NCBI GenBank assembly: GCA_958450325.1 | Contig: OY288257.1 | Span: 8,575,873 to 8,639,872, forward strand | Length of the DNA stretch: 64,000 nt | Reading direction: 5' to 3' | Source of the DNA: Agrostemma githago | Taxonomy: Eukaryota > Streptophyta > Magnoliopsida > Caryophyllales > Caryophyllaceae | Part shown: in pieces, positions 23,339-34,696 of the stretch | How the letters are laid out: every line of letters begins with the position of its first letter | How positions within the stretch are numbered: position 1 is the stretch's first letter | Position numbers and translations under genes: made by a program | Notes under the pieces: generated by a model | Told to the model about the DNA's origin: nothing | The model's input: the letters and a program-made list of their open reading frames with translations, nothing else | Databases searched by the model: none

Positions 23339-25785
23339 TGGACATGACATAGGTCCACCCCGACGCGGCCACGCGCGGGTTTGGGGAGGCGAATGAATCT
23401 CCATATGAGATGGTCAAATTGAAATTTAAATCGAAGTTGGACTCGCCACCGAATTTTATGGTTATTCGGAACCGTTCGAGCCCACTCTATGTCGTAGTGG
23501 GCCGTATACAAAATACGGCCCATTTCCGATGTCAGTTTATTGGGCTCATCCCTTTGCAGTTCGATACCGATGCCGACTTGATCGGTTAATCGTATATTGA
23601 ATGACTCTCGTTGCCAATGGTTCATCCGGAAACCACGGTTCTGAGTAAGGGGTGAGGGTACGTGTTGGGAAATTCACTAAGAACACCCAACCCCGCCCGC
23701 ACATTAGCGGTCTCTACTAGGATATCGAATGCTTTTTTAATACGCGCGTTAGTAATACGATGAATGATATGCAAACATTGTTTTCCTGAACATGCGAGGA
23801 ATTGAATGGGTTGCTAAGTCGGTTTAATGCATAAAAATTAACGTCAAAGTTGAATTTAGCATGTGAGATTCGTTTTAGTATAATAAAACAAATGATAGAA
23901 AAAAGATATGAATTTGCTACAAAAGATGAACAAAAGAGTTAGTATCGATTTGTAAAAAATAATATAGCAAATATAATAAATGTACGTGATCGAGAAAATA
24001 TAAGTTGAAATCTGAAAAATATCGTTAAAAGACGCTGTTTTGTATAAAAAACGAAGTTCGAAAAAATAATAAAAAAAGAAAGGGTGTGTCGTATGACAGC
24101 CGGCCGCGCGGCTCGCCCGGGATGCCGGCGGGTCGCGTGACGGCCTGTTTTTGAAAGCGATTTTTTGAAAATTCGATGCTTTTATTAAATCGCGTACAAA
24201 TATCGCATAATTTGCACTCGATCTAATATTTTCGATATTCGTTATATTCGATAATTGACTACGAAATCAATATCAAATACTCGGAATAGTTTTAGAAAAG
24301 ATATAAATTTTAGAAATCGTTTCGTAGAATTATAAAAAAACGAACGAAGAAGCTAAAAAAAAAAGGAGCGCGGGTTTCAGGCTCGTGCGCGAGTCGCTTC
24401 TGAGGGGCGCGAGTCGCGTGCGGGCCTGTCCCGATTTCGCTCGTTGTTCGAAAATCGTTAATTTGATAAATCGCGTACAAATACGAATTAATTTATACTC
24501 GATTTATGTTTTCGATATTCGTCGTACCCGATATTCGATTATGAAATCGATATCGATTATTCGGAATGAATAAAAAAGTTTTGTAAATTTGTTTGAAAAA
24601 AGGAATTTGAACGAAAGAAAAATGTTAACTCTCTCCGCGTTAAAATCGTTGTATTTTGTAAAAAAAGTAACGATTTTTATTAGCATCGACGAGTTTTAAT
24701 ATAATTCTTTTTGATACGATATTCGATTATAGAGAATCGATATCATATTTTTAAGAATATTCGATATATGAAAATAGTTTTTTAGTAGTATCGATATTAG
24801 AAAATAAAAAAAGCGACGAACGACCCGTAATAAAAAAAGGACCGACGACCCGTAATATAAAAAGACGAGAAGGAGAAGAGAAGGAGAAGGAGAAATCGGG
24901 TTTGGTACACCCTCAACCTACATGCTTATGTTTACTCGGATCGGGGCTCGTCGGGACGTGGCTTGGGCACAAGAGCGTCGAGTGGATGTCGGTGAGTTGC
25001 GGTGGCTCGGTTTGGACGTGGTCTCGGTGAAGGGTGTCGGGTATAAGGGGCCGGTTTCCTTCGGGTTTTGTAATAATCGGTTTTCTCGATGCTAAATGGA
25101 TGTCGATGTGTAAAAGATGTTTGAATGTATGGGAATAATTGAGTGGTGATTGATGATTGATAATGAATTCCGTCCTTAAAGTGTTGTATGCAAGGGGCTA
25201 TTTATAGGGAGTTCTCGACCTTGGCTAGGAGAGTTTGAACTACCGTTTAGGATAGGAAATACAGGAAGTCGAAAGGCATGAGGATTCCGCTTGCTTGTCG
25301 AAGAAGCAAGGGAAACCGGCTGGTTGTGCAGCTCGGCCGAGTGTTTGCACTCGGTTGGATGTTTGATTCGGTTTTCGGATAGAATTCCTACTTGAGATCG
25401 AATTCTATCCTTAAACGGATTTGTTTAATATTTTGTGAAGCTGATTTTTCGTAGGATTGGAGTATGAATCAGCCGTGTGAGGTGTCACGGATGACTTACG
25501 TGCCTCGGGAATATTTTTGACCGAGTTTTGACTCGGTCGCTAAAAGACGGTTTTACCCTTGGTGTCAGAATCGACCCAAATTAGTCTTATTTGACTCGAA
25601 ACGACCCACTGGGCCTGATTTTGAGGTTGGTTTTGTGAGATATGTACTCCGTAAAAAGCCCAAGCCAAATGCCAATGATTTTGAGCCCGTTTCTGAGTAT
25701 TTAAAGCATGTTTGCGTCCGATCATCATCGGGTGTTTGTCGGAAACTGCTATAGACACCTAGCAGTCAAAATGTGGGTGTCTACA
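23339..25785 (-). repeat. Tat element 3' LTR
   Basis: On the minus strand it starts TGTAGACACCCACATTTTGA at 25785 and ends TGTCCAC at about 23339, like the LARD LTR, but it is longer and clearly diverged. A GC-rich block with GGCGCGAGTCGCG/GGCTCGCCCGGG type sequence occurs twice (about 24100-24140 and 24375-24425), which accounts for extra length. The left terminus reads CCACT rather than CCACA, so the exact last bases and the target duplication are uncertain. Confidence 0.85.
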
Positions 25786-25799
25786 GAGCCCCCACTCTG
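25786..25799 (-). promoter_or_regulatory. Tat element polypurine tract
   Basis: On the minus strand, AGAGTGGGGGCTC directly precedes the LTR, identical in type to the tract before the LARD 3' LTR. Confidence 0.75.
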
Positions 25800-26288
25800 A
25801 CTGAGGCTTGGACAGGGCGAAAGTCAGAGTAGCTACCAGGTCAATAAGAGATTAGAGCCTGGCAAACTTCCGGTCGGGTCGTTTAAGGTCCATTAGACCT
25901 GCGTAAAGGCCCCGCCGGCCGGAGACTAGAAATGTACCTGAGTTGATGATGATAACTCCGTGGGGAATCAGACTTGTCGTATAAGTCTATGCCGCTGGGG
26001 AGTTGATTGCACGGTTTTGCTTGAGTCGTCCTGTATAATGATTTACGCAAAGTTTGCATGTAACACATTTTTTAGGAGAAATGACTCGCGCTGGGAAATA
26101 ATAAAAAAATTTGAAGTATTTTTTCGAATTTTTTTTGGATGGCAGATTTTGAAAGATTAAAGTATTTTGACTCCGAAAAGGAATAGGAATGCTCGGGATG
26201 ACTTAGCTAGATCCTAGGATAAAGGCCTGTATGCTAAATCTCCTGGGATTAGGAATCCCAAAGTGAGGAGGAGAATCTGATTTCATGT

Positions 26289-26297
26289 TATAAATAG
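26289..26297 (+). promoter_or_regulatory. TATA box of the antisense extra gene
   Basis: TATAAATAG stands about 110 bases before the ATG at 26400, on the strand opposite to gag-pol. It is followed by a pyrimidine-rich leader. Spacing and sequence fit a plant TATA box, implying transcription independent of the LTR. Confidence 0.6.
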
Positions 26298-26399
26298 TCT
26301 CTCCCTGCTCACAATTTAATCACAATTCACATAATTCTCTTCCTTCTTCAAAGAAAAACAAGCCCTGAGAAACTTATTTCCTCTTTTCAGAAACTCATC

Positions 26400-28129
26400 A
26401 TGGGTATCGATCGATTAGTCGGAATGTTGCAAGATTGGTCCCGATTTTTCAGAGATGCTGATAAAATTATTTTGAACCGGAATGGCGTCACCTAATTATC
26501 CACAATCCGTCAGATGCAAGTGGATCGTCACTTTTTGGATGCTTGCCTGTCCTACTGGGATGATACTTATCATGTTTTTAGGTTTCCTCGAGGCGAAATC
26601 TGTCCCATTCCTGAGGAAATAGCTGCTGTAGGGGGGTGGAATCCCATTCTTCGCCCTGCCGTCCCGTTTTCAGTCCGTGACATAAGGAGAAAATTACGAG
26701 AATTCTTAGGGCTTTCTCACATGGAGGTATATCGTATGATAGAAGGAGATACAGTTTCCTTGATCGATCTGGCTGAGAAAATCATGAACCTAGATGACGT
26801 CCGGGTCAGGCCGGTATACAGCCGTAGGGCCTTTACTTTTTGCATGCTCCATATCTACGCTTTTGAAGGTCATATGGATTTGCTATCTTGTATGGGCCAT
26901 GTCAGACTTCTTGCTGTAGCTGACCTGATGGAGACAGAGCACAACCCAGCTTGGCTGATCACTGGGGAGATTATCCAGGGCTTAGATAATCGTAAGAGGG
27001 ATCCGTCGATCAGGCTGACCGGTAGCACCCGTCTTCTACGGGTAGGCTGATTTTTTTTCGATTTTCGCAATTTTTGATTTTTTTTTCAATTTCCGATTTT
27101 TCCGGTCTTCGATTTTCTCGCGGTTCTCGCGGTTTTCCTCGATTTTCCCGTTTTTTGCGATTTTTTTTACGACTTTGTCTTTTCACGATTTTGACTTTCC
27201 GTGATTTTGACTTTTCAGCTATGGCTTTTTTAGAGGCTATCGATCTTGGACCCTCCTCTAGATGTAAGCCGATATCGCCCGAATCAAGTGATAACAAGAA
27301 GACGGACTGTTGACTTTTCTCGTCTTACTACCCAAAAATTCTGGGACGAGCTGCTATCTTTCCATTGATCCGTTGGATCGTACCTTGGTGGCCCATTTAC
27401 GTCTTGACCGGGTTAGAATTGCGAGATAGGGCTCGTTATCAGTTAATCCTATCTTTTAGGCAGACAATTCATCTTTATCCCGATCGCATACTTAGGCAAT
27501 ATGGTCGGGCCCAGAAAATCCCGGAAATCGAGGCGTTTGTGAGTGAATCTACTCAGCTAACGGACGTGATGTGTGATACTTGGGCGCAAAGATGGTATAC
27601 CCGGCACACTTGGCCCGTCTCCAAGGCTTCTCCCTCGATCTGGGTATCGGATTCTTATACGAAGTGGACCCAGGCAGACTCTGCTAAAGTCCGTGCTGCT
27701 TTAAAGACTGACGAAGCCTTTGACTTGCTGCGCCGAGAACAGGCTAAGGATAATCGAGGTTTCTTTGATGACGACGACACCCCGGCTACGATGGTCCGAC
27801 TGATGTCAGGCCAGAAAGGGAAGGCTAAGACTTTGACTAAAGGGTCCAGCACTAAAGGCATACGGGGGAAGATGAGCCCCCAGACGGACTTAAAAAGGAG
27901 ACTTGGTCCAAGACTGGCTGCTAAGGACCGACTTGGTCCTCGGGATAGACTACCCGAGCACGTACGGGCTCGGATCGAACCGGTGCAGGGGACGGAGAAA
28001 CCGAAGTCGAAGAAACGGATTCGAGTAAAGGAAGTTCCACTTGTGATTAGGGAACGTTCGCCCCCGCCTCGTCGGCCTCGGGATCCGCGTGACCCGAAAG
28101 ACAAGGGGAAGGGAAAAATGTACGAGTAG
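26400..28129 (+). pseudogene. Antisense extra ORF, plant mobile domain/DUF7745-like, broken
   Basis: This gene lies between pol and the 3' LTR and runs against gag-pol, as extra ORFs do in several Tat elements. Exon 1 is 26400-27041 and an intron with GT (27042) and AG (27218) follows. Exon 2 resumes at 27219 in the same phase, giving a family-like LWL...RLSILDPP continuation. Residues such as LSYWDDTYHVFRFPRGEI recall the plant mobile domain group found in transposon-derived plant proteins. The C-terminal part (to 28129) is basic, with PRDPRDPKDKGKGK. Damage: TAA at 26493-26495, TAG at 27231-27233, and single-base frameshifts near 27366 and 27400. The downstream 250 codons are still open. 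Its role in the element is unknown. Confidence 0.72.
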
Positions 28130-28469
28130 TCTCCTAAATTTATTATTTAAGTATTACTACTATTTTTATGTGATTTATTTTTGCGTGAGGCATTTTTTTG
28201 AAATAATAAAAGACATATTAGTGAAAACCGTTCCTGTCTTTTCGTTATTGCAGTGGTTGTACCCTTTTGAGGGGTTGCCTACGTATCCACGATTAGTGGA
28301 ATCAAACCGATCGTAGTTCAGACATAGATTTTGCAATTTTCGAAATACATCAAGACTATTAGCTCGAGATGTGTGACAGTAGGATCAGTAATCCTAACTT
28401 ATTGACTTGCTCAATTTTTGACAATTTTGTAAAAAAGATAAACTTTTAGCAAATGACATTGAGATAAGG
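28130..28469. other. Spacer between the antisense gene and pol
   Basis: AT-rich 3' flanks of two convergent genes. The stretch around 28250-28310, with TACGTATCCACG, is shared with the LARD near 14510-14560. Confidence 0.5.
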
Positions 28470-31400
28470 TTAGGGGTAGTAGCGCTTCAACTGGTCTAAG
28501 TTGGTTGGGTTGACGAACTCGTTCCCATCCAAGTCTGTCAGCATTACTGCTACTCCTGATAAAACCTTCTTTACTAGATACGGGCCGGCCCAATTGGGTT
28601 TGAATTTCCCCCTTGGGTCGACTGGTAGCAAAGCCCTGACAGATTTTAGGACTAAATCGCCTTCTTTGATATTCCTGGGCCTAACCCTTTTGTTGAAAGC
28701 CCGTTTTATCCTTTTTTGATATATCTGGATATTGTTAAGGGCTCGGGATCGTCGTTCGTCCCAGAGAACCAACGAGTCGTATCGGGCTTGGACCCATTCT
28801 GCTTCAGGTACTCGACTTTCAAGTAGAATCCTTAGAGACGTTACCTCAAGCTCGTTTGGCTGGACTGCCTCCATCCCATACGTCAGATAGTATGGCGTTG
28901 CTCCGGTTGCGGTGCGGATTGATGTCCGGTATCCCCATAAGGCGAAAGAAATTTTGTCGGGCCAATCCCGGTAATTATCAGCCATCTTTTTAAGTATGGT
29001 GACAATCGTTTTATTTGCTGCTTCTATTGCTCCATTTGTTTGAGGACGGTAAGGTGATGACGTATGCCTTTGAATCTTAAATTTTGCTAGCAAAGTAGCG
29101 GTTTCGGCTTGAAAATGGGTCCCGTGATCACTAATGAATTCGTGCGGGATCCCGTATCGGCATATAATTTTATCTTGGATAAATTTTGCTACGTGCTTGG
29201 CGTTCAAGACACGATATGACTCGGCTTCAACCCATTTGGTAAAATAGTCAATAGCTACTAGAATAAAGCAGTGACCTCCCGTCCCGGAAGGGTTTACCTT
29301 TCCGATTATATCAATTTCCCATGTCGAGAATGGCCATGGTGATGTCATAGTATATAACAGGGATGACGGCATATGCTGGACGTTGCCGGAAATCTGACAG
29401 GTGTGACAGTGCTTGACGTATAACTGACAGTCGGTCTCCATGCTATTCCAATAGTACCCGAGTCTTGCGATTTTTCGAGCCAGCATATGGGCGTTCATAT
29501 GCGTGCCGTTTTCACCATCGTGTACCTCGGCCATGACCTTTTCGGCTTGTGTTTTGTCGATGCATAGGAGTAAAGCCCCCTGTGTCGTCTTTTTGTATAA
29601 CTGTCCATCGTCTGTGCGGATGAACTGAGTGGCCCATCTTCGTAGGGCTTTCTTGGCCCGGTTTTCAGATTCCGGAGGGTATTCTCCCGACGTTAAGTAG
29701 GTTAGAATAGCCTGGTACCAAGGTTCTGGATCCGTTATCTCGATGTCTTGGATAGCGTTGATATATGCCGGCTCGGACCGTCTTTCGACGCAAATCGGCA
29801 TGCTAGTCAGATGTTCCGGGATATTCAGTAAGGATGATAATTTGGATAGTGCATCTGCAAAGTGGTTTTCTTCCCGAGGTAGATAGATGTACTCCACCTT
29901 TTGGAACTGTTTTTCGAGAACCCTTACTCGCGCTTGGTAAGCTACGAGATTTGTGTTCCGAGTTTTCCATTTCTGGAGTACTTGATTGATGACTAATGAT
30001 GAGTCACAGTGGACCCAGAGGTTCGTTACTCCTAAATCAGCGGCGGCTTGCAACCCGTGAATGCATGCTTCGTATTCGTCTGCGTTATTAGTCACGTCGA
30101 AATCTAACTTGATGGATAACGGGGTGTGCTCCCCTTGTGGTGAGATTAGTAAAATCCCGACATCAAATCCTCGGAAGTTGGATGCCCCATCAAAATATAG
30201 ATCCCATGTCTCTGTGTCAGTATGGAATATATCTTCGTCAGGGAAGGCCCAAGTATAGGTATGTCCTTCTTCAGATACCGGACTATCGGCGAGGAACTCG
30301 GCTACTACTCGGCCTTTGATGGCTTTTAATGGTACGAACCTGAGGTCGAACTCAGCCAGCATTAAAGACCATCTAGATATCCTACCATTGAGGATGGACT
30401 TTTCAAACAGATACTTGATTGGATCCATTCTTGATAATACATGCACTTCATGGCTAAGCATATAATGTCGGAGCTTTTTAGTGGCCCAAACTAGAGCTAG
30501 ACACGTTTTTTCGAGCATCGTGTATTTGCATTCGTACTCTAGGAACTTTTTACTGATATAGTAAATGGCTCGCTCTTTTGAGTCGACTGTCTGGGCTAGC
30601 ATAGCCTCCATGGTTGTCTCGGTCGTTGTTAGATATAACGACAAAGATAAACCGTGCTGAGGAGGCATTAATATCGGCGGAGATGACAGAATTTCTTTGA
30701 TTTTATCGAAAGCTGCTTGACATTTGTCGTCCCATAGGATCCGTTCTCCTATCTTCAGTTTCTTGAAAATGGGCTCACATACCATGGTTAGCTTTGCAAT
30801 AAACCTGCTGATATATTGGACTTTCCCGAGAAACCCCCTAATCTTCTTTTCGGTTTTAGGCGGTCGCATTTCGGTAATGGCCTTGATTTTGGCTGGGTCA
30901 ACCTCGATGCCGCGCTGGCTGAAGATATGGCCCAGTAACTTGCCCGATGTTACCCCGAAACTGCATTTTTGAGGGTTTAACCTCATGTTGTACTTGCGTA
31001 ACCGGGTGAAGAATTTCCTAAGGGCCGGAATATGCCCGCTTCGTTCTTTGGACTTAACGATCATATCGTCCACGTAGACTTCCACTTCCTTATGCATCAT
31101 GTCATGTAACAAGGTAGTGGCGGTCCGTTGATAAGTGGCACCCGCATTGATAAGCCCAAATGGCATAACAGTGTAACAGTAAGTCCCCCAAGGTGTAGTG
31201 AAGGTGGTCTTACTCATGTCTTCTTTTGCTATTTTGATTTGATTATATCCGGCATACCCATCCATAAAGTATAGAAGGGCATGGTCGGCCGTGTTGTCCA
31301 CCAGTATGTCGATGTGTGGCAACGGGAAATCGTCTTTCGGGCTGGCCTTATTAAGGTCCCGGAAATCTACACAAACTCGTACCTTTCCGTCTTTCTTGGG

Positions 31401-31699
31401 TACCGGTACGATATTTGCAACCCAGACTGGATATTCAGACACTTGGATAAAGCCCGCTTTGAATTGCTTGTCGACTTCTTCTTTGACTTTGAGAGACCAT
31501 TCGGGCCTCATTCTTCGGAGTTTTTGCTTTACCGGCTTATACCCGTCTTTAATGGGTATACGGTGTTCGGCTATCTCCCGGTCTATTCCCGGCATGTTCT
31601 TGTAGGACCATGCAAAGACGTCTTTGAATTCGTGGAGGAGTTCCGTGAATTGTTGCTTCTCCTCGGGGTCTAGGGATAAACCTAACTTAAGCATCTGAG
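28470..31699 (-). pseudogene. Tat pol: reverse transcriptase, two RNase H, integrase (3' part of split gag-pol)
   Basis: An open frame of over 1,070 codons. Counting from base 31712: RT about 60-260, with FRDLNKASPKDDFPLP and the catalytic YVDD at 213-216. A degenerate first RNase H follows at about 355-420. The second, archaeal-type RNase H lies at about 503-622 with acidic residues D508, E548, D570 and D620. Integrase has a zinc-binding region (H731/H738, C769, C772) and a DDE core at D801, D862 and E897. It ends with a GPYLV/LKRYYP tail. These enzymes copy the element RNA and insert the cDNA. The frame itself is undamaged, but a solo LTR cuts it from gag-protease, so it cannot be made as the normal polyprotein. 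The apparent start at 31712 lies inside the LTR and is an artefact. Confidence 0.9.
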
Positions 31700-31998
31700 T
31701 GTTGTGTGCCAAATTTGGACCGTTTTTCCTCCCATTTAGACCCGTTTTTCCTCTGTTTTGTGAGACTTGAGTGCGATTATCGCCATATTTTGCGTAATTC
31801 TCACATTAGTGTCTCTCTTTTGCATTTTACGTGTTTTTAGTAGTTTTCTGTCTATTTTGATAGGATTTTCGACCAAAAACGTGTTTGAGCTTCTACGAGC
31901 AAGAGAGAGATACGGTCCAAGAGCAAAGCACACAACTGAAAGTTCAAGTAATCCAAGTGATCAACGAAGAAAAAGACCGGAAAAGAGTCAATGGACCA

Positions 31999-32244
31999 CC
32001 GGGTGAAGTTTCGCCCGGCGAGTCATCACCGGGCGAAGTTTCGTCCGACGACATTTTTTCATCCCTGAAGATTTTCACGGCACGCTTGACCGGGCAACTT
32101 GACCGGGCGAAATTTCGCCCACCGGGTGAAATTTCGCCCGATGGTGAAGACGGGTCGAAAGCGCGAAAAACGAAGAAAATCTCACCGGGTGAAATTTCAC
32201 CCGGTGGGATTATTACGTCAAGTCGCGGGGCGAGATTTCACCCC
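31999..32244 (+). repeat. Palindromic GGGYGAAATTTCRCCC repeats in solo LTR
   Basis: Six copies of a near-perfect palindrome at about 31999-32018, 32031-32046, 32105-32120, 32124-32139, 32187-32202 and 32227-32244. The copy at 32183-32206 is a perfect 24 bp palindrome. Other CCGGGCAACTTGACC-like half sites lie between. All are 86-330 bases upstream of the TATA box, i.e. in U3. Confidence 0.9.
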
Positions 32245-32329
32245 ATGAAGATGCAAAGGGTGATGGTCTTGCAAAATGAAGAGAAATCGGATTTGGGCCT
32301 TGAAGTTTGTGCAACCCATTAAGCAACTC

Positions 32330-32337
32330 TATAAATA
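32330..32337 (+). promoter_or_regulatory. TATA box of the solo LTR
   Basis: TATAAATA in the middle of the LTR, followed by CAAAACCTAGGGTTTTGAGC. This marks the likely U3/R boundary and supports the plus orientation. Confidence 0.6.
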
Positions 32338-33447
32338 CAAAACCTAGGGTTTTGAGCCAAAGTGTGCCTTAAGTGAGCCTTGAAAGTGCCTCTTAGGAGT
32401 AGGATAGAAAACCTCCATATTGTAGTAAGTAGTAGTAGATGGTAGTAAAACTCTCTTAGAAAATTCTCAAAAACTATTATAGATCTACTTAGTATTAATA
32501 CAATTACTCCATTATTGATAGTAAAGTTACAATCTTTATTGAAGAATTGAGTTTATTATTGAAGATTCAAGGGTTTTACAAGGGTTTATGTGACAAAACC
32601 CTTGCTTTATTTCTTGAAGATTCTTATTTCTCTTATTTAAGATTGAAGATTTATGCATGGATTAGTGACAAATTTTTGTGTATTTCTCTCAAGATTCAAT
32701 CTTTATTATTATTAATCTTCTTCTTCCTCTTTATATCTCTCCATTGTGGGTAAAATTCTCTCCTCTCCCTTTTTCTCCATTAATATATTTGTTTGTGTAG
32801 ATTTTATGCATGCTTTAATTATTCTCTTCTTAATGAATGCTTTGTTGTTAACCACCATGATTAGTGAGTAGATCTTTTTGTTAGGGGGTTAGGGGAGGAC
32901 GATTTATAGGTAAAGATTTAATCTTTGTGAGATTATTGCATTTGAGGGTGATATTGTCTTTATGGGATTGTTGTGTTATGTTTGACTTAGCTTGATCACC
33001 TAGGTTGACTTGACTCACCCGGACCAATATGGGGAAACTCGGGGTTTGGGTAATTCCATCTAGAGACCGTAGTCCATTCGTCGCGAAAGCGGGCTTAGAC
33101 TTGGTTGGTAGGGAAACCGAAAGGTTGAACCTCCCTTATACACCTTGTGATGATTCTTGCATTATTAGATTCTTATCTTTATTTCCGATCCCCCGACTCT
33201 TCCTAACGCCTTTCCCATCAATAGTTTTCCACCTTAATCACATAAGCTCATCTAGCAAACTTCACCCGACTCGACCAAAAACCCCCCTTCTCGACTCAAT
33301 TACTCATAGACTCTGACTTAAATGACTACCCCTCTCGACCGTCTCTGTGGATCGATCCCTGACTTACCGCTACTACGTAGTAGTAGTATTCTGGGGTTAT
33401 AAATATTGTTTGACCGCATTGGATAGGCGACAATCCCGCGCGCATCA

Positions 33448-34696
33448 CTGAGGCTCTAAAGGGGTTCCTACATTGATGGAATCGGTTTCTTCAATGACTT
33501 GATCTCGGGATTCCCTTTGTTCGAGTTGCTCGACTAGATGCGGAGGTAGCGGTACCTGTTCGTCGGGCTTCTCAATGTCATTGCAAATAAAGTTTTTGAA
33601 AATGTTTTGAAAATAAGACAAGTCGTAAGCAGAATGATTATCGTTATTATTGATAGAGAATTTTGAAAATAGCTCAAAGAGAGCTGCCATATGATCGTTG
33701 GTCAGAGGCGGTATGGGGAGTGCTCTCGGGACAGACTCCGAGACTCCCGGAGGTGCGGCTAAAGGAAAAGGGGTTACAGACTCGACCCTAGTGCTGGACT
33801 TTCTAGACCTAGACTCAGACTCCGACTCTGACTCTGACTCGGACTCGTCGCCTTGCATGTCTCCTTTGCCGGTACTGAGCTTGTAGACTCGACCCTCGCT
33901 GTCGGTCCACTTGATCGTCTTTCTCCAGGCCCTCTTTCCGGTGTCAGTGCCGACTTCAGAGATCAACTTGGTCGGATCGAACTTGCTGCTGTGGAGGATC
34001 TGGTTGACTAATTCCTCCTTAGGAGTCGGGATTATCTTGCTTTCCCCAAATAAGAGCCCTAGCATGGGCTCGGCTTGGTTTGAATCCTTTTCTGATTCAG
34101 CCTGGATGAGTGCAAAGATATCATCTGGGATGAAATTGACCTCAGGATAGGTTATAGTGGGCTGATAGAGACCCGTTTGGACAGCTCCGAATACCGGGGA
34201 GACAAAGTAACCGGTCAGTTTCGGGCTGTAAGGGTCCAAGTAGGTACCCTTGAGAATGTTGCAGGCCTTTCGGATGCCGGCCTGGACCACGTTTTCCGGG
34301 GTCAAGGCATACCCTAAACCGAATTTTGCGTCCTCATTGCTTAAGACGTCGATGACTTTGCCAGCTGGGAGACCGGGCCTTGAAGTAGCCCCCGGTAGGT
34401 AACCCAAGTTCTGTAACATTGTGTCGATGCTGGTGGTGAAATAGGGCCTGAAGAGATACTCTTCATCGATCATTCCCACAAAATTGAAGCCTCGTGGATC
34501 GATTGAGCCAGCCGTGTTGCAGCTTGACACGACTATGGGAGTAGCTTCGAGAGTGATGACCCCGTCTTGCAAAGGTAGCTTGACCTTCCTGTGGAGAGTG
34601 GAGGACACGGCTTTGACCACGTGGATCCAGGGTCTTCCAAGTAGCAGATTGAACGATGAGGTGACATCGATTACTTGGAATTCGAGCTCTTTTCAA
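33448..34696 (-). pseudogene. Tat protease end to reverse transcriptase linker
   Basis: This frame (391 codons annotated from 34620) is the middle of the Tat polyprotein. It contains VTSSFNLLLGRPWIHVVKAV (about 34660-34600), the end of the aspartic protease fold. A long linker follows with an acidic SESESESE run near 33800-33850. At 33450 the frame meets the solo LTR, whose first bases supply a TGA stop. At the upstream side it is offset by one base from the gag frame near 34685, within a run of A (minus strand), a single-base frameshift. Confidence 0.82.

Larger units (their letters stand above)
31700..33447 (+). mobile_element. Solo LTR of an Athila-like element, inserted in gag-pol
   Basis: 1,748 bp starting TGTTGTGTGCC and ending CGCGCATCA, flanked by the 5 bp direct repeat CTGAG (31695-31699 and 33448-33452). 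No internal domain or second LTR is present. Solo LTRs arise by recombination between the two LTRs of one copy. The 3' part (TCTCTGTGGATCGATCCCTG, then ACTTACCG) parallels the Athila-like LTR at 39536-40862, which supports a plus orientation. A TATA box lies at 32330-32337. Six palindromic repeats lie upstream of it. Confidence 0.9.

Noticed and set aside
31700..31712. Start of pol at 31712
   Set aside because: The first residues are encoded by solo LTR bases and the start is not ATG; the real frame came from upstream gag-protease.
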